This document shows, piece by piece, positions 17,868 through 27,514 of a DNA stretch of 64,000 bases. Every line of letters starts with the position of its first letter. Within the stretch, counting starts at the first letter, position 1. A model generated the notes under the pieces. It worked only from the letters and a program-made list of their open reading frames with translations. It did no database searches and was not told the DNA's origin. The DNA comes from Clostridium rhizosphaerae. Its GTDB lineage: Bacteria > Bacillota > Clostridia > Clostridiales > Clostridiaceae. A program made the position numbers and the translations under genes. The stretch is taken from contig NZ_JAESWC010000004.1 in NCBI RefSeq assembly GCF_016765585.1, positions 124,001 through 188,000 on the forward strand. Direction: 5' to 3'.

Positions 17868-17935
17868 TGAAGAATTTACTAGAAGGCCAAAATTCCTTTA
17901 GAAATTTTGGTCTTCATTCTTTAATTTCTTTTTAT
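17868..17935. repeat. AT-rich TTCTTCATT-type repeat with central hairpin
   Basis: GAAGAATTTACT, a palindrome CCAAAATTCC/GAAATTTTGG and CTTCATTCTTTAATTT make a symmetric unit between the helicase gene and the deacetylase gene. It overlaps the 3' end of the helicase gene. Similar units occur near 29600, 44105, 50250 and 57800. Confidence 0.6.
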
Positions 17936-20068
17936 CACCTTAAGTTCATGCAGTGCTCTAGTAGCCATTACATAATTCAGCTTACTTTCATCTTCTCTTC
18001 TGCTTTCATCAACAAGTATAACAGCATCAAACTCAAGCCCTTTTGCAAAATAGGAAGGGATAACTACAGTTCCGCCTTTATAGATTATTTCTTCATTATC
18101 AATAATCTTTAAATATTCCTTTGCCTTTAATAAACTTCCTATTCTCTCTGTTTCTTCTAAATCTCTGCAAAGGACAGCGATATTTTCAAATTCTTTATGC
18201 CTTAAGCTACTGATAGTATTATCTATTTTCTCTATAAGTTCTTCTTCGCTATGAACCAGTTCCTCAGTAACTTCTTCTCCGCTTCTCACTATTGGAACTA
18301 TTCTGCTGTCTTTAAGGAACTTGTTAGCATACTCCATTATTTCCTTAGTAGATCTATAGCTTTTAGTAAGCTCAAAATACTCAGTATTTAAAACGGGAAT
18401 AATTTCTTCAAGGTTAAGCATAGGAGTCTTTCCTTTTAAAGGCAGAAGTCTTTGGTTGCTGTCTCCTACAATAGTCATTGAACTGCATTTTGTAAGTTCT
18501 CTTACTACTAAAAATTGAATAGGACTGTAATCCTGAGCCTCATCTATTACAACATGCTTTATTTCTTCTTTAACTCTTAATCCCTCAAGTTTGATTTTTA
18601 AATAGAGTATTGGTGCTAAGTCGTCTTGAGTAAGTTCAGCTTCACCATTTATTTCTTTATAAAGCTCCAAACAATCTCTGCTGCCAAGCCAGCCCATATT
18701 ATTTTTTGCTCTCATAACTTCAGCAATAACTTCTCTTATTGCCATTTTTCTTTTCAAGTTAAGGTTAGCTTCCTCAATCTCAATTTCAGCCTTTGTCATA
18801 TTAGAAATCTTTTCATTGTATTCTTTTTGTATTCTTCTAACTTCTTCATCTCTTAAATCTTTAAGTTTTGAAAATATGATTCTTCTAACTTTTTTACTTC
18901 TTCTAAAAAGAGGCATTTCTTTATAATAGGAATTAAATAATTCGTCAAGCTCTGCTTTAGAAACAGCTGTCTTATCAAAGAAATTTATATCTTGAAGCTT
19001 AAAATATTCTTTATCAAGTTTATCTATATACTCATTGAGTTCATTAAGATACTCAAGAGAACTTTTATGGACTATCTTATTGATAAATTCTCTATCACCC
19101 TTAAGTACTCTTTCCATATAATCCTTAAAGTTCATAACACTATTAAGCTCTAATATATCAAGAGCGAAATCCATGAAGGTAGTCTGCTTCACACCAACTT
19201 CACCAAGGCTTGGCAGTACCGTGGAAATATATTCCATAAAAATACTGTTAGGTCCTAAAATTAGAACCTTATCCTGAAGACTTTCTCTATAATTATATAA
19301 AAGATATGCTACTCTATGCAAAGCAATGGTTGTCTTTCCACTTCCAGCAACCCCGTCTACAACTATAGTTCTATCCTTGGGCTGTCTTATTAAATTATCC
19401 TGCTCCTCTTGAATTGTCATTATTATATCTCTGAGTTTATCAGATGTGTTACCGCTTAAAACCATTTGCAGTATTTCATCCTTGACTTCAAATGCAGAAT
19501 CAAATAAGCCAAGAAGCTTTGCCTTTTTTATTATAAACTGTCTTTTTAAAAGTATATCAACATCTATACTTCCAGCAGGTGCACTGTAAGTATTTGAACC
19601 AAGTTTACTGGAATAAAAAAGTGCTGAAATTGGTGCTCTCCAGTCTATAACTACAGGTTCATATTCTCCCTCAGGAGTCATTCCAAATCTGCCTATATAT
19701 ATATTATCTGCATCATCGAAATCTTCTTGTTTAAAATCAACTCTTCCAAAATATGGAGCAGTTGAGAGAATTGTAAGTTCTCTCAGTCTTCTATCAATAT
19801 TTTTAAAAGCCTCTTCTTTTACATATCTTTCATGATCAAAATATTCTATAACCTTATCTTCATCATCTCTGTACTCTTCAAGTACATTTTTTCTATAATC
19901 TTGAATATACTGAGAAGCTTCTTTTCTTTTTCCTATATAATTTAAAATCTCTTTATTAATTAGTGAAATAACCTCTTCAAGCTTTTCTTTTTCAACATTA
20001 AGCTCTATTTCCTTTTGAAGAGTTATCTCTTTATCCATATCAAAACTATTATTTTGCAATAAAATCAT
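17921..20068 (-). CDS. HelD-like RNA polymerase-associated UvrD-family helicase
   Basis: This 715-residue protein resembles HelD, which frees stalled RNA polymerase from DNA in Gram-positive bacteria. The N-terminal 100 residues form a coiled coil, the arm that reaches into the polymerase. Walker A is GVAGSGKTTIALHR around residue 225, and the helicase motif VIDEAQDYSPIQF and the later VGDSNQRLLP follow. The C-terminus is short and ends within a repeat element, so it may have been altered. The gene is 16 bp downstream of ftsH. Confidence 0.87.
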   Translation of the reverse strand: MILLQNNSFDMDKEITLQKEIELNVEKEKLEEVISLINKEILNYIGKRKEASQYIQDYRKNVLEEYRDDEDKVIEYFDHERYVKEEAFKNIDRRLRELTILSTAPYFGRVDFKQEDFDDADNIYIGRFGMTPEGEYEPVVIDWRAPISALFYSSKLGSNTYSAPAGSIDVDILLKRQFIIKKAKLLGLFDSAFEVKDEILQMVLSGNTSDKLRDIIMTIQEEQDNLIRQPKDRTIVVDGVAGSGKTTIALHRVAYLLYNYRESLQDKVLILGPNSIFMEYISTVLPSLGEVGVKQTTFMDFALDILELNSVMNFKDYMERVLKGDREFINKIVHKSSLEYLNELNEYIDKLDKEYFKLQDINFFDKTAVSKAELDELFNSYYKEMPLFRRSKKVRRIIFSKLKDLRDEEVRRIQKEYNEKISNMTKAEIEIEEANLNLKRKMAIREVIAEVMRAKNNMGWLGSRDCLELYKEINGEAELTQDDLAPILYLKIKLEGLRVKEEIKHVVIDEAQDYSPIQFLVVRELTKCSSMTIVGDSNQRLLPLKGKTPMLNLEEIIPVLNTEYFELTKSYRSTKEIMEYANKFLKDSRIVPIVRSGEEVTEELVHSEEELIEKIDNTISSLRHKEFENIAVLCRDLEETERIGSLLKAKEYLKIIDNEEIIYKGGTVVIPSYFAKGLEFDAVILVDESRREDESKLNYVMATRALHELKVIKRN

Positions 20069-20084
20069 CCCTTCTTAAAGGTTA

Positions 20085-21899
20085 TTAATCTTCATGGCTT
20101 TCGCTTCCTCTTACAAATTCCATAAATTCGTCTCCCATAATGGTTTCCTTATCCAATAATCTTTCGGCAATCTTTGTCATAAGCTCTCTATTATTCTCAA
20201 GTATATCTACGGCTTTATTATGAGCCTCTTTTATAATTTTGAGCGTTTCTTCATCAATAATTGAAGAAGTCTCTGCACTGCAGTTTTGTACCGGTCTTCC
20301 ATCAAGATATCTATTTGATGGAGACTCTAGTCCCATCATGTCAAAACGATCAGACATCCCATACATAGTTACCATGCTTCTTGCTGTCTGAGTAGCCTTT
20401 TCAATATCGTTTGACGCTCCTGTAGATATAGCCTTAAATTCAACTTCCTCAGCAGCTCTTCCGCCTAATAATATAGAAATTTCATTAAATAATTCTTCTT
20501 TGGTTAATAAATATTTATCTTCCTCAGGAAGCTGCATTGTATATCCTAACGCACCCATTGTTCTTGGCACTATAGTTATTTTATGCACAGGATCAGTTCC
20601 CTTTAAAAGTGCAGCCACAAGTGCATGCCCAACTTCATGAAAAGCAACAGTCTTCTTTTCCTTGTCTGACATAATTCTGTCTTTTTTCTCTTTACCTGCT
20701 AGTATAACCTCAATAGCCTCTTCTAAATCTTCCTGCATTATTTCTTTTCTTGAATGCTTAACAGCTCTTAAAGCAGCCTCATTTACCATATTAGCAAGAT
20801 CTGCTCCTACAGCCCCTGGAGTTGCTTTTGCTATAGCTAAAACATCAAGATTTTCAGAGTACTTTACACTCTTTAAGTGAACTTTTAAAATAGCTTCTCT
20901 TCCCTTTAAATCAGGCCTGTCAACAATAACCCTTCTGTCAAATCTTCCTGGTCTTAAAAGGGCCTTGTCTAGAACTTCCGGCCTGTTAGTAGCAGCCAGT
21001 ATAACTACAGGCTTTGAAGAATCAAAACCATCCATCTCTGCCAAAAGTTGATTTAAGGTTTGCTCTCTTTCGTCATTGCCGCTGATGTTTCCTTCTCTGC
21101 TTTTTCCAATAGCATCTATTTCGTCAATAAATATTATACAAGGAGCCTTCTCAGCTGCCTGCTTAAATAAATCTCTTACTCTTGCAGCTCCCATTCCCAC
21201 AAACATTTCAACAAATTCTGAACCTGACATAGAGAAAAAAGGCACCTTAGCTTCTCCTGCAACAGCTTTAGCCAGCAGAGTTTTACCTGTACCTGGAGGC
21301 CCTACTAAAAGCGCACCCTTAGGAAGCTTAGCTCCTATCTCAACGTACTTTTGAGGATTATGAAGAAAGTCTACAATTTCTACTAAAGACTCCTTAGCTT
21401 CTTCTTGGCCGGCTACATCTGAAAAAGTCTTGCCTGTTTCATTCTCGGCATAAAGCTTTGCTGTATTCTTCCCAAAAGACATAACACCATTTCCAAGCTT
21501 TTTATCCAACTTTCCAAATATAAGCCTTCCTAAAAAGGTAAACATAATTATAGGCAAAACCCAGTTGAAGAAAAAAGCCTTTAGAGGGTTAGTATCATTA
21601 GCTACGCCTCCGAAGGTTACTCCTGCAGCAGTGAGTTTTTCAACTAACTGATCATCCCCTATATTTACGGTATAAAGTATCTTTTTCTTTTGTCCTTCTT
21701 CCGGTTTAGGAATAATAATTATCTTATCTGCTGAAATTTGAACCTCATCAATTTTTTTCTCAGTAAGCATTTTTGTAAACTCGTTGTATTTTATAGATTG
21801 AGTTTTAAAATCTACGAGTACAAAATTTAAAATCATTAGAATAATCCCTGCACCGAATACATAATACATAGCATATCTAAATTTCTTATTGTCGAACAT
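20085..21899 (-). CDS. ftsH: ATP-dependent membrane zinc protease FtsH
   Basis: This 604-residue membrane protease degrades misassembled membrane proteins and some regulators. It has two membrane segments (about residues 8-27 and 108-128), an AAA domain with Walker A GPPGTGKT near 198-205 and the second-region-of-homology motif RPGRFDR, then the zinc site HEVGH. Clostridia often have more than one FtsH; the placement here, away from tilS and hpt, suggests this may not be the only copy. It lies between the dipeptide epimerase and HelD genes with short gaps, so the three are probably co-transcribed. Confidence 0.93.
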   Translation of the reverse strand: MFDNKKFRYAMYYVFGAGIILMILNFVLVDFKTQSIKYNEFTKMLTEKKIDEVQISADKIIIIPKPEEGQKKKILYTVNIGDDQLVEKLTAAGVTFGGVANDTNPLKAFFFNWVLPIIMFTFLGRLIFGKLDKKLGNGVMSFGKNTAKLYAENETGKTFSDVAGQEEAKESLVEIVDFLHNPQKYVEIGAKLPKGALLVGPPGTGKTLLAKAVAGEAKVPFFSMSGSEFVEMFVGMGAARVRDLFKQAAEKAPCIIFIDEIDAIGKSREGNISGNDEREQTLNQLLAEMDGFDSSKPVVILAATNRPEVLDKALLRPGRFDRRVIVDRPDLKGREAILKVHLKSVKYSENLDVLAIAKATPGAVGADLANMVNEAALRAVKHSRKEIMQEDLEEAIEVILAGKEKKDRIMSDKEKKTVAFHEVGHALVAALLKGTDPVHKITIVPRTMGALGYTMQLPEEDKYLLTKEELFNEISILLGGRAAEEVEFKAISTGASNDIEKATQTARSMVTMYGMSDRFDMMGLESPSNRYLDGRPVQNCSAETSSIIDEETLKIIKEAHNKAVDILENNRELMTKIAERLLDKETIMGDEFMEFVRGSESHED

Positions 21900-21912
21900 T
21901 TTTTTCTCCCTT

Positions 21913-23001
21913 TCATATTTCTTGCCACCCTATAACGTCTTTTACTCCAAGCCCAGGCTCATCTAATAGTATAACCTTATCTCCCTCGAACTTGGCTCCT
22001 CCTATTACAGGATCTTCAGCCATTAAATTAACTGTATCCAAATCTGCCTTAGTGATATTTTTCTTTCCCCCTGTAAAGCTTGCAGCAGCAGTAATTCCAA
22101 TTTTACCTTCAAGCATGCAGCCCATCATACATTCTATCCCCATGGTTTCGGCTATAGCACAAATTTTTGCTGCATTGTAGAGTCCGCCGCATTTCATAAG
22201 CTTTATATTAATTAAGTCTGCAGCTCTAAGCTGTATCAGCTTCATAGCTTCAAATGGGCCAAAAACCGCTTCATCTGCTAAAATATCTGTAGCTACATTA
22301 TCAGTTACAAATTTGAGACCTTCTAGGTCCCAATACTTAACAGGCTGCTCAACAAGTTCTATACCAAGTCCCATATCCTCAAATCTTCTTATGATTCGAA
22401 CTGCCTCTTTAGGTTTCCATCCTTGGTTTGCATCTACTCTGATTGTAATATTCTTTCCTACTGCTTCTCTTATTGCCTTAACTCTTTCAATATCCTTATA
22501 AACATCAGTTCCAACTTTTGTTTTCAATATACTAAAGCCTGCGTTTACAGCCTCAATTGAATCTTGAGCCATTTCTTCCGGTGAGTTGACACTTATAGTT
22601 ATATCAGTAGTTATACTATTTCTAAATCCTCCAAAAAATTTGTATAAAGGAATATTATACTTCTTTCCAAACAAATCGTAAATAGCCATATCTACCGCTG
22701 CTTTTGCGCTTGTGTTTTTTATCATTGAACCATTGAGCACAGACATTATATCTTCAATATTGTCAATGTCCATTCCAACCAGCTTAGGCTTTATTATTCC
22801 TTTTATTGCTCCTTCAATTGAAGCTTCTATATCCCCAGTAATAACAGCCGTAGGAGGAGCACTTCCAAAACCTATTTCACAAGTATCCGTCTCAACTTTT
22901 ATAACTATTTCTTCTGCTGTCTTAACCTCTCTTAATGCCGTCTTAAAAGGTTTCTTTAGAGGAGTACTTACTTTTCCAATCTTTATATCTTTAATTTTCA
23001 A
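21913..23001 (-). CDS. L-Ala-D/L-Glu-type dipeptide epimerase
   Basis: This 362-residue enolase-superfamily enzyme likely epimerises dipeptides released from cell-wall peptides (L-Ala-D-Glu to L-Ala-L-Glu). The catalytic lysine motif KTKVG, the metal ligands in DANQGW, EQP and DE, and the second catalytic lysine in [10 protein letters not shown] are all present. It is the first gene of a set with ftsH and helD. The exact dipeptide specificity is inferred from family resemblance. Confidence 0.88.
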   Translation of the reverse strand: MKIKDIKIGKVSTPLKKPFKTALREVKTAEEIVIKVETDTCEIGFGSAPPTAVITGDIEASIEGAIKGIIKPKLVGMDIDNIEDIMSVLNGSMIKNTSAKAAVDMAIYDLFGKKYNIPLYKFFGGFRNSITTDITISVNSPEEMAQDSIEAVNAGFSILKTKVGTDVYKDIERVKAIREAVGKNITIRVDANQGWKPKEAVRIIRRFEDMGLGIELVEQPVKYWDLEGLKFVTDNVATDILADEAVFGPFEAMKLIQLRAADLINIKLMKCGGLYNAAKICAIAETMGIECMMGCMLEGKIGITAAASFTGGKKNITKADLDTVNLMAEDPVIGGAKFEGDKVILLDEPGLGVKDVIGWQEI

Positions 23002-23021
23002 AATTTTCTCCTTTCCCTCGA

Positions 23022-23167
23022 AACACTGGGTAATCTAGAATGCTCGCCCCCTTTCGGGCACGGGGTAACTTAAGATATTCGCTTCGCTCATAAGTTACCC
23101 GCTAAAGTCCATTTAGGACTTTAGCCTCGCAGATTACCCGTTGAAGTCCATTTAGGACTCCAACCTC
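23022..23167. repeat. Two-hairpin element with a second copy nested inside it
   Basis: The outer unit pairs GGGTAATCT (23028) with AGATTACCC (23131) and continues with a second hairpin, GTTGAAGTCC/GGACTCCAAC around ATTTA. Between its arms sits a full inner unit: GGGTAACTT (23063) with AAGTTACCC (23092), then CTAAAGTCC/GGACTTTAG around ATTTA. A third unit is at 12571. It lies upstream of the epimerase start. Confidence 0.82.
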
Positions 23168-23382
23168 CAGATAAAAATTATCTATAAAATATAGATATCT
23201 ATTACAAATTATAAACCAAAAGTATGCACATTAGATATACTGTTTATAAAATATTTAAATTAAATTCAAATTTAATATAATTGCTATTGCATCGCAATTA
23301 TATAACGAAGAATTAATAATGAAGAATTGTTAGATTGCTTCACAATATGGGCAAAATACTTATATAAAAATATTCAAATATA

Positions 23383-23465
23383 TATCTATTTAAATATTTA
23401 CTTGAGCCATGATCGTTTGCAATAGACTTGCTTTCTACGATATCAAAGAACATGCTTATATCAAC
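23383..23465 (+). repeat. Conserved module preceding giant hairpin copy C
   Basis: This is the plus-strand counterpart of the module at 8850-8950, sharing ATTTAAATATTTACTTGA, a GCTTTCTAC block and ATCAAC. A 14-bp match, ATGGGCAAAATACT, lies just upstream at 23347 and also inside hairpin copy A at 8713. The remaining AT-rich DNA from 23170 to 23340 holds a short AATTGC/GCAATT hairpin and one TTCTTCATT-type repeat; nothing else was seen there. Confidence 0.65.
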
Positions 23466-23467
23466 AT

Positions 23468-23782
23468 AGGCTGGGTGTAAATACCGAGAGCAGGTGTAGA
23501 AAATAATATTTTAATTTGATTGATAACTTTGCTCATGTTCTTGGCGAAGCAATGCTGAAAAGTTTAGAAGATCTGTTCTGAGCAAGCTAAAGTATTTTAA
23601 GTTCAATAAAGCTGTTTTAAAGCCTGCGGCTATTAAAGAGACAAGAAGTCAAAGCGAATTCATAGAGACTCTTAGCTTTTAAGTATTGCAAGCCTTAGAA
23701 CATACGCAAAGGAATCACAAAGTAAAATATTATTTTCTACACAAAGCTCTAAGGTCTTTACACCACAGCCTTTGGTTATTTT
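23468..23782 (+). repeat. Giant hairpin repeat, copy C
   Basis: About 315 bp are closely related to copy B, with the same ends (GGCTGGGTGTAAATACCGAG and GGTCTTTACACCACAGCC) and inner pairing AAAATAATATTTTA with TAAAATATTATTTT. Differences between B and C are scattered through arms and loop. It ends about 10 bp from the stop codon of the creatininase-family gene. No ORF is credible. Confidence 0.8.
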
Positions 23783-23792
23783 TGTTCGTACT

Positions 23793-24524
23793 CTACTTAT
23801 TTTCTTCAGAATAGTAATTTCCGGCTATAAAGTTATGTATAAGCTCAATAATCTTTTCAGTTAAAACTTCAAATATTTTCTCACCTTTTTCAAAGGTTGC
23901 CTTTGTTGCATCTCCTGAAAGAGCATTTTCATATAAAATTCTGCCCCTGTCTTTAAAATAAACTCTCATCAAAGGTTTTTTATCATTTTTTAAGGCTTTA
24001 TCCATTTGTACAAGGCTTTTATTGTAATATAAAATTGCAGAGCTTTCATCTTCACCGGCATGCCCCTGACCTTCTGTTATAGTTAGTATTTCCTTTGAAA
24101 AATCAAGCCACCAGTTTATTATTATAATATCCATTCCCATCTGCATAAGTTTTTCACTTGCAAGATTAAGAGCGTTAGCATTCCCACCGTGTCCATTTAA
24201 AAACACTAGCTTTTTTATACCATTATCATAAAGACTTTTACCAACAAAAAAGACGTAGCTTGACATAACTTCTGTTGGAATATGTATTGTTCCGGGATAT
24301 ATTGATAAATCATAGCTTTGACCGTAAGGAATTTCCGGTGCTATCCAAATTTCATCACTTATTTTATCATTTATCATCTTGCAAAATAGTCTTGGTGAAA
24401 ATATATCAGTACCTAATGGAAGATGATGCCCATGGGCCTCCACTGAACCTATAGGAACAATTGCAACTTCTGCTTTAGATAAATTTGTTTTAAAATCATC
24501 GCTGGTATAGTCAACCATATACAT
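23793..24524 (-). CDS. Creatininase-family amidohydrolase
   Basis: This protein of about 243 residues matches the creatininase family of metal-dependent amidohydrolases. The metal motif GSVEAHGHHLPLGTD is near the N-terminus, and NGHGGN and GHAGEDESS follow. Family members act on creatinine, on formamide intermediates in riboflavin or deazaflavin synthesis, or on cyclic amides, so no single substrate can be assigned. ATG at 24524 is chosen because GGGGG lies seven bases upstream. It stands alone between a giant hairpin and the next gene. Confidence 0.85.
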   Translation of the reverse strand: MYMVDYTSDDFKTNLSKAEVAIVPIGSVEAHGHHLPLGTDIFSPRLFCKMINDKISDEIWIAPEIPYGQSYDLSIYPGTIHIPTEVMSSYVFFVGKSLYDNGIKKLVFLNGHGGNANALNLASEKLMQMGMDIIIINWWLDFSKEILTITEGQGHAGEDESSAILYYNKSLVQMDKALKNDKKPLMRVYFKDRGRILYENALSGDATKATFEKGEKIFEVLTEKIIELIHNFIAGNYYSEENK

Positions 24525-24683
24525 ATTTATAACCCCCAATTATTACTATATTAACATTACTATTATAGCACTATAAATTTAAGCAAAGAAGATTATAAAA
24601 AAACACCTCACATGAAAAATAGAATAACTAATTTCATATGAGATGTTCTTTTATAAATTAGCTAACAACTAATTTGCAATTAA

Positions 24684-26243
24684 TTAGTTAGCCTTTACGT
24701 CTTGTTTTCCAGTTATAATACTTGTAGCATCTGGTTTGAATGTATCTTTGGCCTGTTGAGTAGCAAAGTATACATTTCCATCAATTACAGCATCAACTAA
24801 TTGGAAGTTTGGTGTTGTTACATAAAGATCTCCTTTAAACATTCCCTTTTGAATACTAGCCATTGGGCTGTTTATGGTTAATTTAGGCGCTTTTAAAGTA
24901 AATCTAGCAGTAGTAGCATGACTACTATCTTGGGAATAAAGAGCTATTTTACGCTGTACAGCTGGAGGATTTTTTGTATTTTTAAATTCACCATCTAATA
25001 CAAGCTCTTTATCAAAAGTTAAATTGTTAAGAACAGAAATAATCCATTTTCCATTTTTGCCTATTGCGTTTTCAAAAGTAGCTTTATCATTTACTAATGA
25101 TGCAGTCGCTACAACATCTACTTCTTTAAGTAATTGTAGTTCTTTCTTTCCAGTTATAGAACTCTTATCATCCATTACGAATGTATCTTGAGCAGATTTA
25201 GTAGTAAAATATACATTTCCTTCAACCTTAGTATCTACTAATTGGAAATCTGGAACTGAAACATAAAGATCTCCCTTGAAGGTTCCATGTTGTATGCTAG
25301 CATTTGTGCTCATTATAGTCAATTTTGGTGCAGTAAGAGTAAATCTAGCAGTTACATTGCGCTTATCATCTTGAGTATATAAAGCTATCTTACGTTGAAG
25401 AGTCTTTAAACCTGTCTTGCTATCAGTTTTTCCATTAAGGAACTGTCCATCTAGTACAAGAGGCTTATTAAAAGTCAAATCATTCAGAGTAGCTATAATC
25501 CATTTTCCATCTTTGCTAATTGCTTTTTCAAAAGCACTATTTTCCTTTACTACAGAAGCTGATGCAACAGTATCAACTGGTGGAGTTGTAGGTGTAGTTG
25601 GTGCTGCTGGTGTTGTAGGTGTTGCAGGGGTAGTTGCTGCAGGAGTTATCTTTGCAATAGTCTTAGGCCCAACTAATCCATCTACTGCAAGTCCGTTTTT
25701 GCTTTGATAATCTTTAACTGCTGCTAATGTAAGATTTCCAAATATACCATCTACACTAAGCTTATTTCCATTATTGTTAAGCCATGTTTGTAAAAGCTTA
25801 ACGTCATCGCCCTTTGAACCAAGTTTAAGTAAACGTGTTATTTGTGATGAAGTTGTTGTAGTTGTGGAAGTTGTTGCTGGACTAATCTTTGCAAGAGTCT
25901 TTGGTCCAACCATTCCATCAACTGCAAGTCCATTTTTACCTTGATAATCTTTAACTGCTGTTAATGTAAGATTTCCAAATATACCATCTACGCTAAGCTT
26001 GTACCCATTGCTGTTAAGAAGTGTCTGAAGTGTCTTAACATCATTACCTTTTGATCCTGATTTAAGTACTCTTGAAATAGTTGATGATGTACTGTATGTA
26101 GTTTTTGTATTTGTGCCTGGTGTTTCACCAGTAGCTGCTGAAACAACGTCTACTCCAAGTATTCCTAATTTTTTACCCGGTACAATTGATAGTGAAAGTA
26201 CTACTGCCAATGCACAGGCAACCGTTGCTAATGTTTTTTTCAT
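24684..26243 (-). CDS. Exported peptidoglycan-binding protein with duplicated C-terminal domain
   Basis: This protein of about 519 residues has a signal peptide (MKKTLATVACALAVVLSLSI), two PG_binding_1 repeats (each with LxxGSKGxDVKxLQ ... VDGIFGNLT ... AVDGxVGPKT) and a Thr/Pro/Ala linker. Two copies of a roughly 130-residue beta-rich domain follow, with shared landmarks GKWII, LTFxK, LVLDG, QRKIALY, ARFTL, FKGDLYV, FQLVD and GNVYF. The C-terminal repeats look like stacked beta structure, but I do not recognise a named domain. ATG at 26243 is preferred because GGGGGAG lies just upstream. A surface or spore role is possible but unproven. Confidence 0.8.
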   Translation of the reverse strand: MKKTLATVACALAVVLSLSIVPGKKLGILGVDVVSAATGETPGTNTKTTYSTSSTISRVLKSGSKGNDVKTLQTLLNSNGYKLSVDGIFGNLTLTAVKDYQGKNGLAVDGMVGPKTLAKISPATTSTTTTTSSQITRLLKLGSKGDDVKLLQTWLNNNGNKLSVDGIFGNLTLAAVKDYQSKNGLAVDGLVGPKTIAKITPAATTPATPTTPAAPTTPTTPPVDTVASASVVKENSAFEKAISKDGKWIIATLNDLTFNKPLVLDGQFLNGKTDSKTGLKTLQRKIALYTQDDKRNVTARFTLTAPKLTIMSTNASIQHGTFKGDLYVSVPDFQLVDTKVEGNVYFTTKSAQDTFVMDDKSSITGKKELQLLKEVDVVATASLVNDKATFENAIGKNGKWIISVLNNLTFDKELVLDGEFKNTKNPPAVQRKIALYSQDSSHATTARFTLKAPKLTINSPMASIQKGMFKGDLYVTTPNFQLVDAVIDGNVYFATQQAKDTFKPDATSIITGKQDVKAN

Positions 26244-26319
26244 TTGAACTCCCCCCAATTAAGTTTGTTAATTGTCAAACTTTGAAATTATGCTATAATT
26301 GCATAATTATAACAATTTA

Positions 26320-26348
26320 ATTATAACAATATTCTAATAATGTGTAAA
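26320..26348 (-). promoter_or_regulatory. Sigma-A promoter of the peptidoglycan-binding protein gene
   Basis: On the minus strand TTTACA is followed by a 17-bp spacer and a perfect TATAAT. The start of transcription would be about 70 nt before the start codon. The rest of the 26244-26582 gap is AT-rich; a weaker plus-strand pair (TTGACT at 26391, TATTTT at 26414) could serve the divergent deacetylase gene. Confidence 0.75.
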
Positions 26349-26581
26349 CGCTTTATTTATAAGATTAATTTATATTTAAGGACTTTTTAGTTGACTTTAC
26401 AATTATTGGCTAGTATTTTTAATAAGAATTACTAATTTAAAAATGCTCTGGACTTTTAAACTAACATCAATTTTTTTATAAAATTACTATACTATCGTTA
26501 AAAATTATACACTTCAATAATCTTATTGCTCCTCATAGTAATTTCCATTATAATCATATATATAACGTAGGGGGTGCTTCA

Positions 26582-27466
26582 GTGAAAAATAATAAGGTTG
26601 TTTTAATTATTACTATTCTTATGCTTATAGTTATAGGCTTGAGCTCTGGCTACATAATTTATAAAAAAAATGAGCTGAAAAATTATAAGACATTTATTGA
26701 TAAAGATATACATAAAAATATTGATCCTATTCCCGGAAAAAGTCCTGATGAAAAGCTAGTAGTTGTTTTGCCAGCCGATGATAACAAAATAGATAATAAG
26801 GATAAACCTGATGGTAAAATCATTAAAGTAAATAAGGATGAACCTAAAGAACCAGTAAAGTCATCCAACAAGCCTGTAAAAAAAGGTGATAAGGTCGCCT
26901 ATTTAACTTTTGATGATGGACCTTCTGTAGGTATTACACCACAAATACTTGATATATTGAAAAAGAATAATATTAAAGGAACCTTCTTTGTAATAGGAAA
27001 AAATATTGCTCCAAACAAAGATATTTTTTTAAGGGAAAAAAATGAGGGACATGCAATAGCTAATCATACTTATGATCATAATGTTGATTTTATATACAAA
27101 GCACCTAAAAATTTAGTAGATGAGTTTAAGCAAGGTGAAAACACTATAAAAGAATTTTATCCAGACTATAAAGCTAAAATAGTAAGATTTCCTGGAGGGT
27201 CAAAAAACAGGCCAAAGGAATATAGAGAAGCTGTAAGAAATGCTGGTTACAAATATATTGATTGGAACTGTCTTACTAAAGATGCAGAAGGATCCCATGT
27301 TCCTGTAGATCAATTAGATAGCAATGTAAAAAAGAATTTTTCTCATCAGAAAGATTTAATAATATTAATGCATGACTCGGATGAAAAAGATACCACTGTT
27401 GAGTATTTGCCTCAGCTAATAAAGTTCTTACAAGATGATGGTTATGTTTTTAAAACACTAAATTAA
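26582..27466 (+). CDS. Membrane-anchored polysaccharide deacetylase (TFDDGP type)
   Basis: This 294-residue protein has an N-terminal membrane anchor (residues 6-26), a Lys/Asp/Pro-rich stalk to about residue 100, and a NodB domain with TFDDGPS, the metal motif HTYDH and the RFPGGS loop. It likely removes acetyl groups from peptidoglycan sugars. The start codon is GTG at 26582 after a GGGGG site. The last eight codons form one arm of the terminator stem. A second deacetylase at 16892 is distinct in sequence. Confidence 0.9.
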   Translation: MKNNKVVLIITILMLIVIGLSSGYIIYKKNELKNYKTFIDKDIHKNIDPIPGKSPDEKLVVVLPADDNKIDNKDKPDGKIIKVNKDEPKEPVKSSNKPVKKGDKVAYLTFDDGPSVGITPQILDILKKNNIKGTFFVIGKNIAPNKDIFLREKNEGHAIANHTYDHNVDFIYKAPKNLVDEFKQGENTIKEFYPDYKAKIVRFPGGSKNRPKEYREAVRNAGYKYIDWNCLTKDAEGSHVPVDQLDSNVKKNFSHQKDLIILMHDSDEKDTTVEYLPQLIKFLQDDGYVFKTLN

Positions 27467-27506
27467 AGAACTCGGGCATAGACCCGAGTTCTTTAATTTA
27501 GTGTTT
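27453..27506. terminator. 24-bp-stem bidirectional terminator overlapping the deacetylase stop codon
   Basis: A perfect 24-bp inverted repeat runs from AAACACTAAATT... to ...AATTTAGTGTTT, with CTCGGG/CCCGAG at the top of the stem. The stop codon (27464-27466) and the last codons of the deacetylase are inside the left arm. T-rich sequence follows on the plus strand. The convergent LysE gene ends 9 bp past the right arm, so the terminator can serve both. Confidence 0.9.
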
Positions 27507-27514
27507 ATTTTTAT

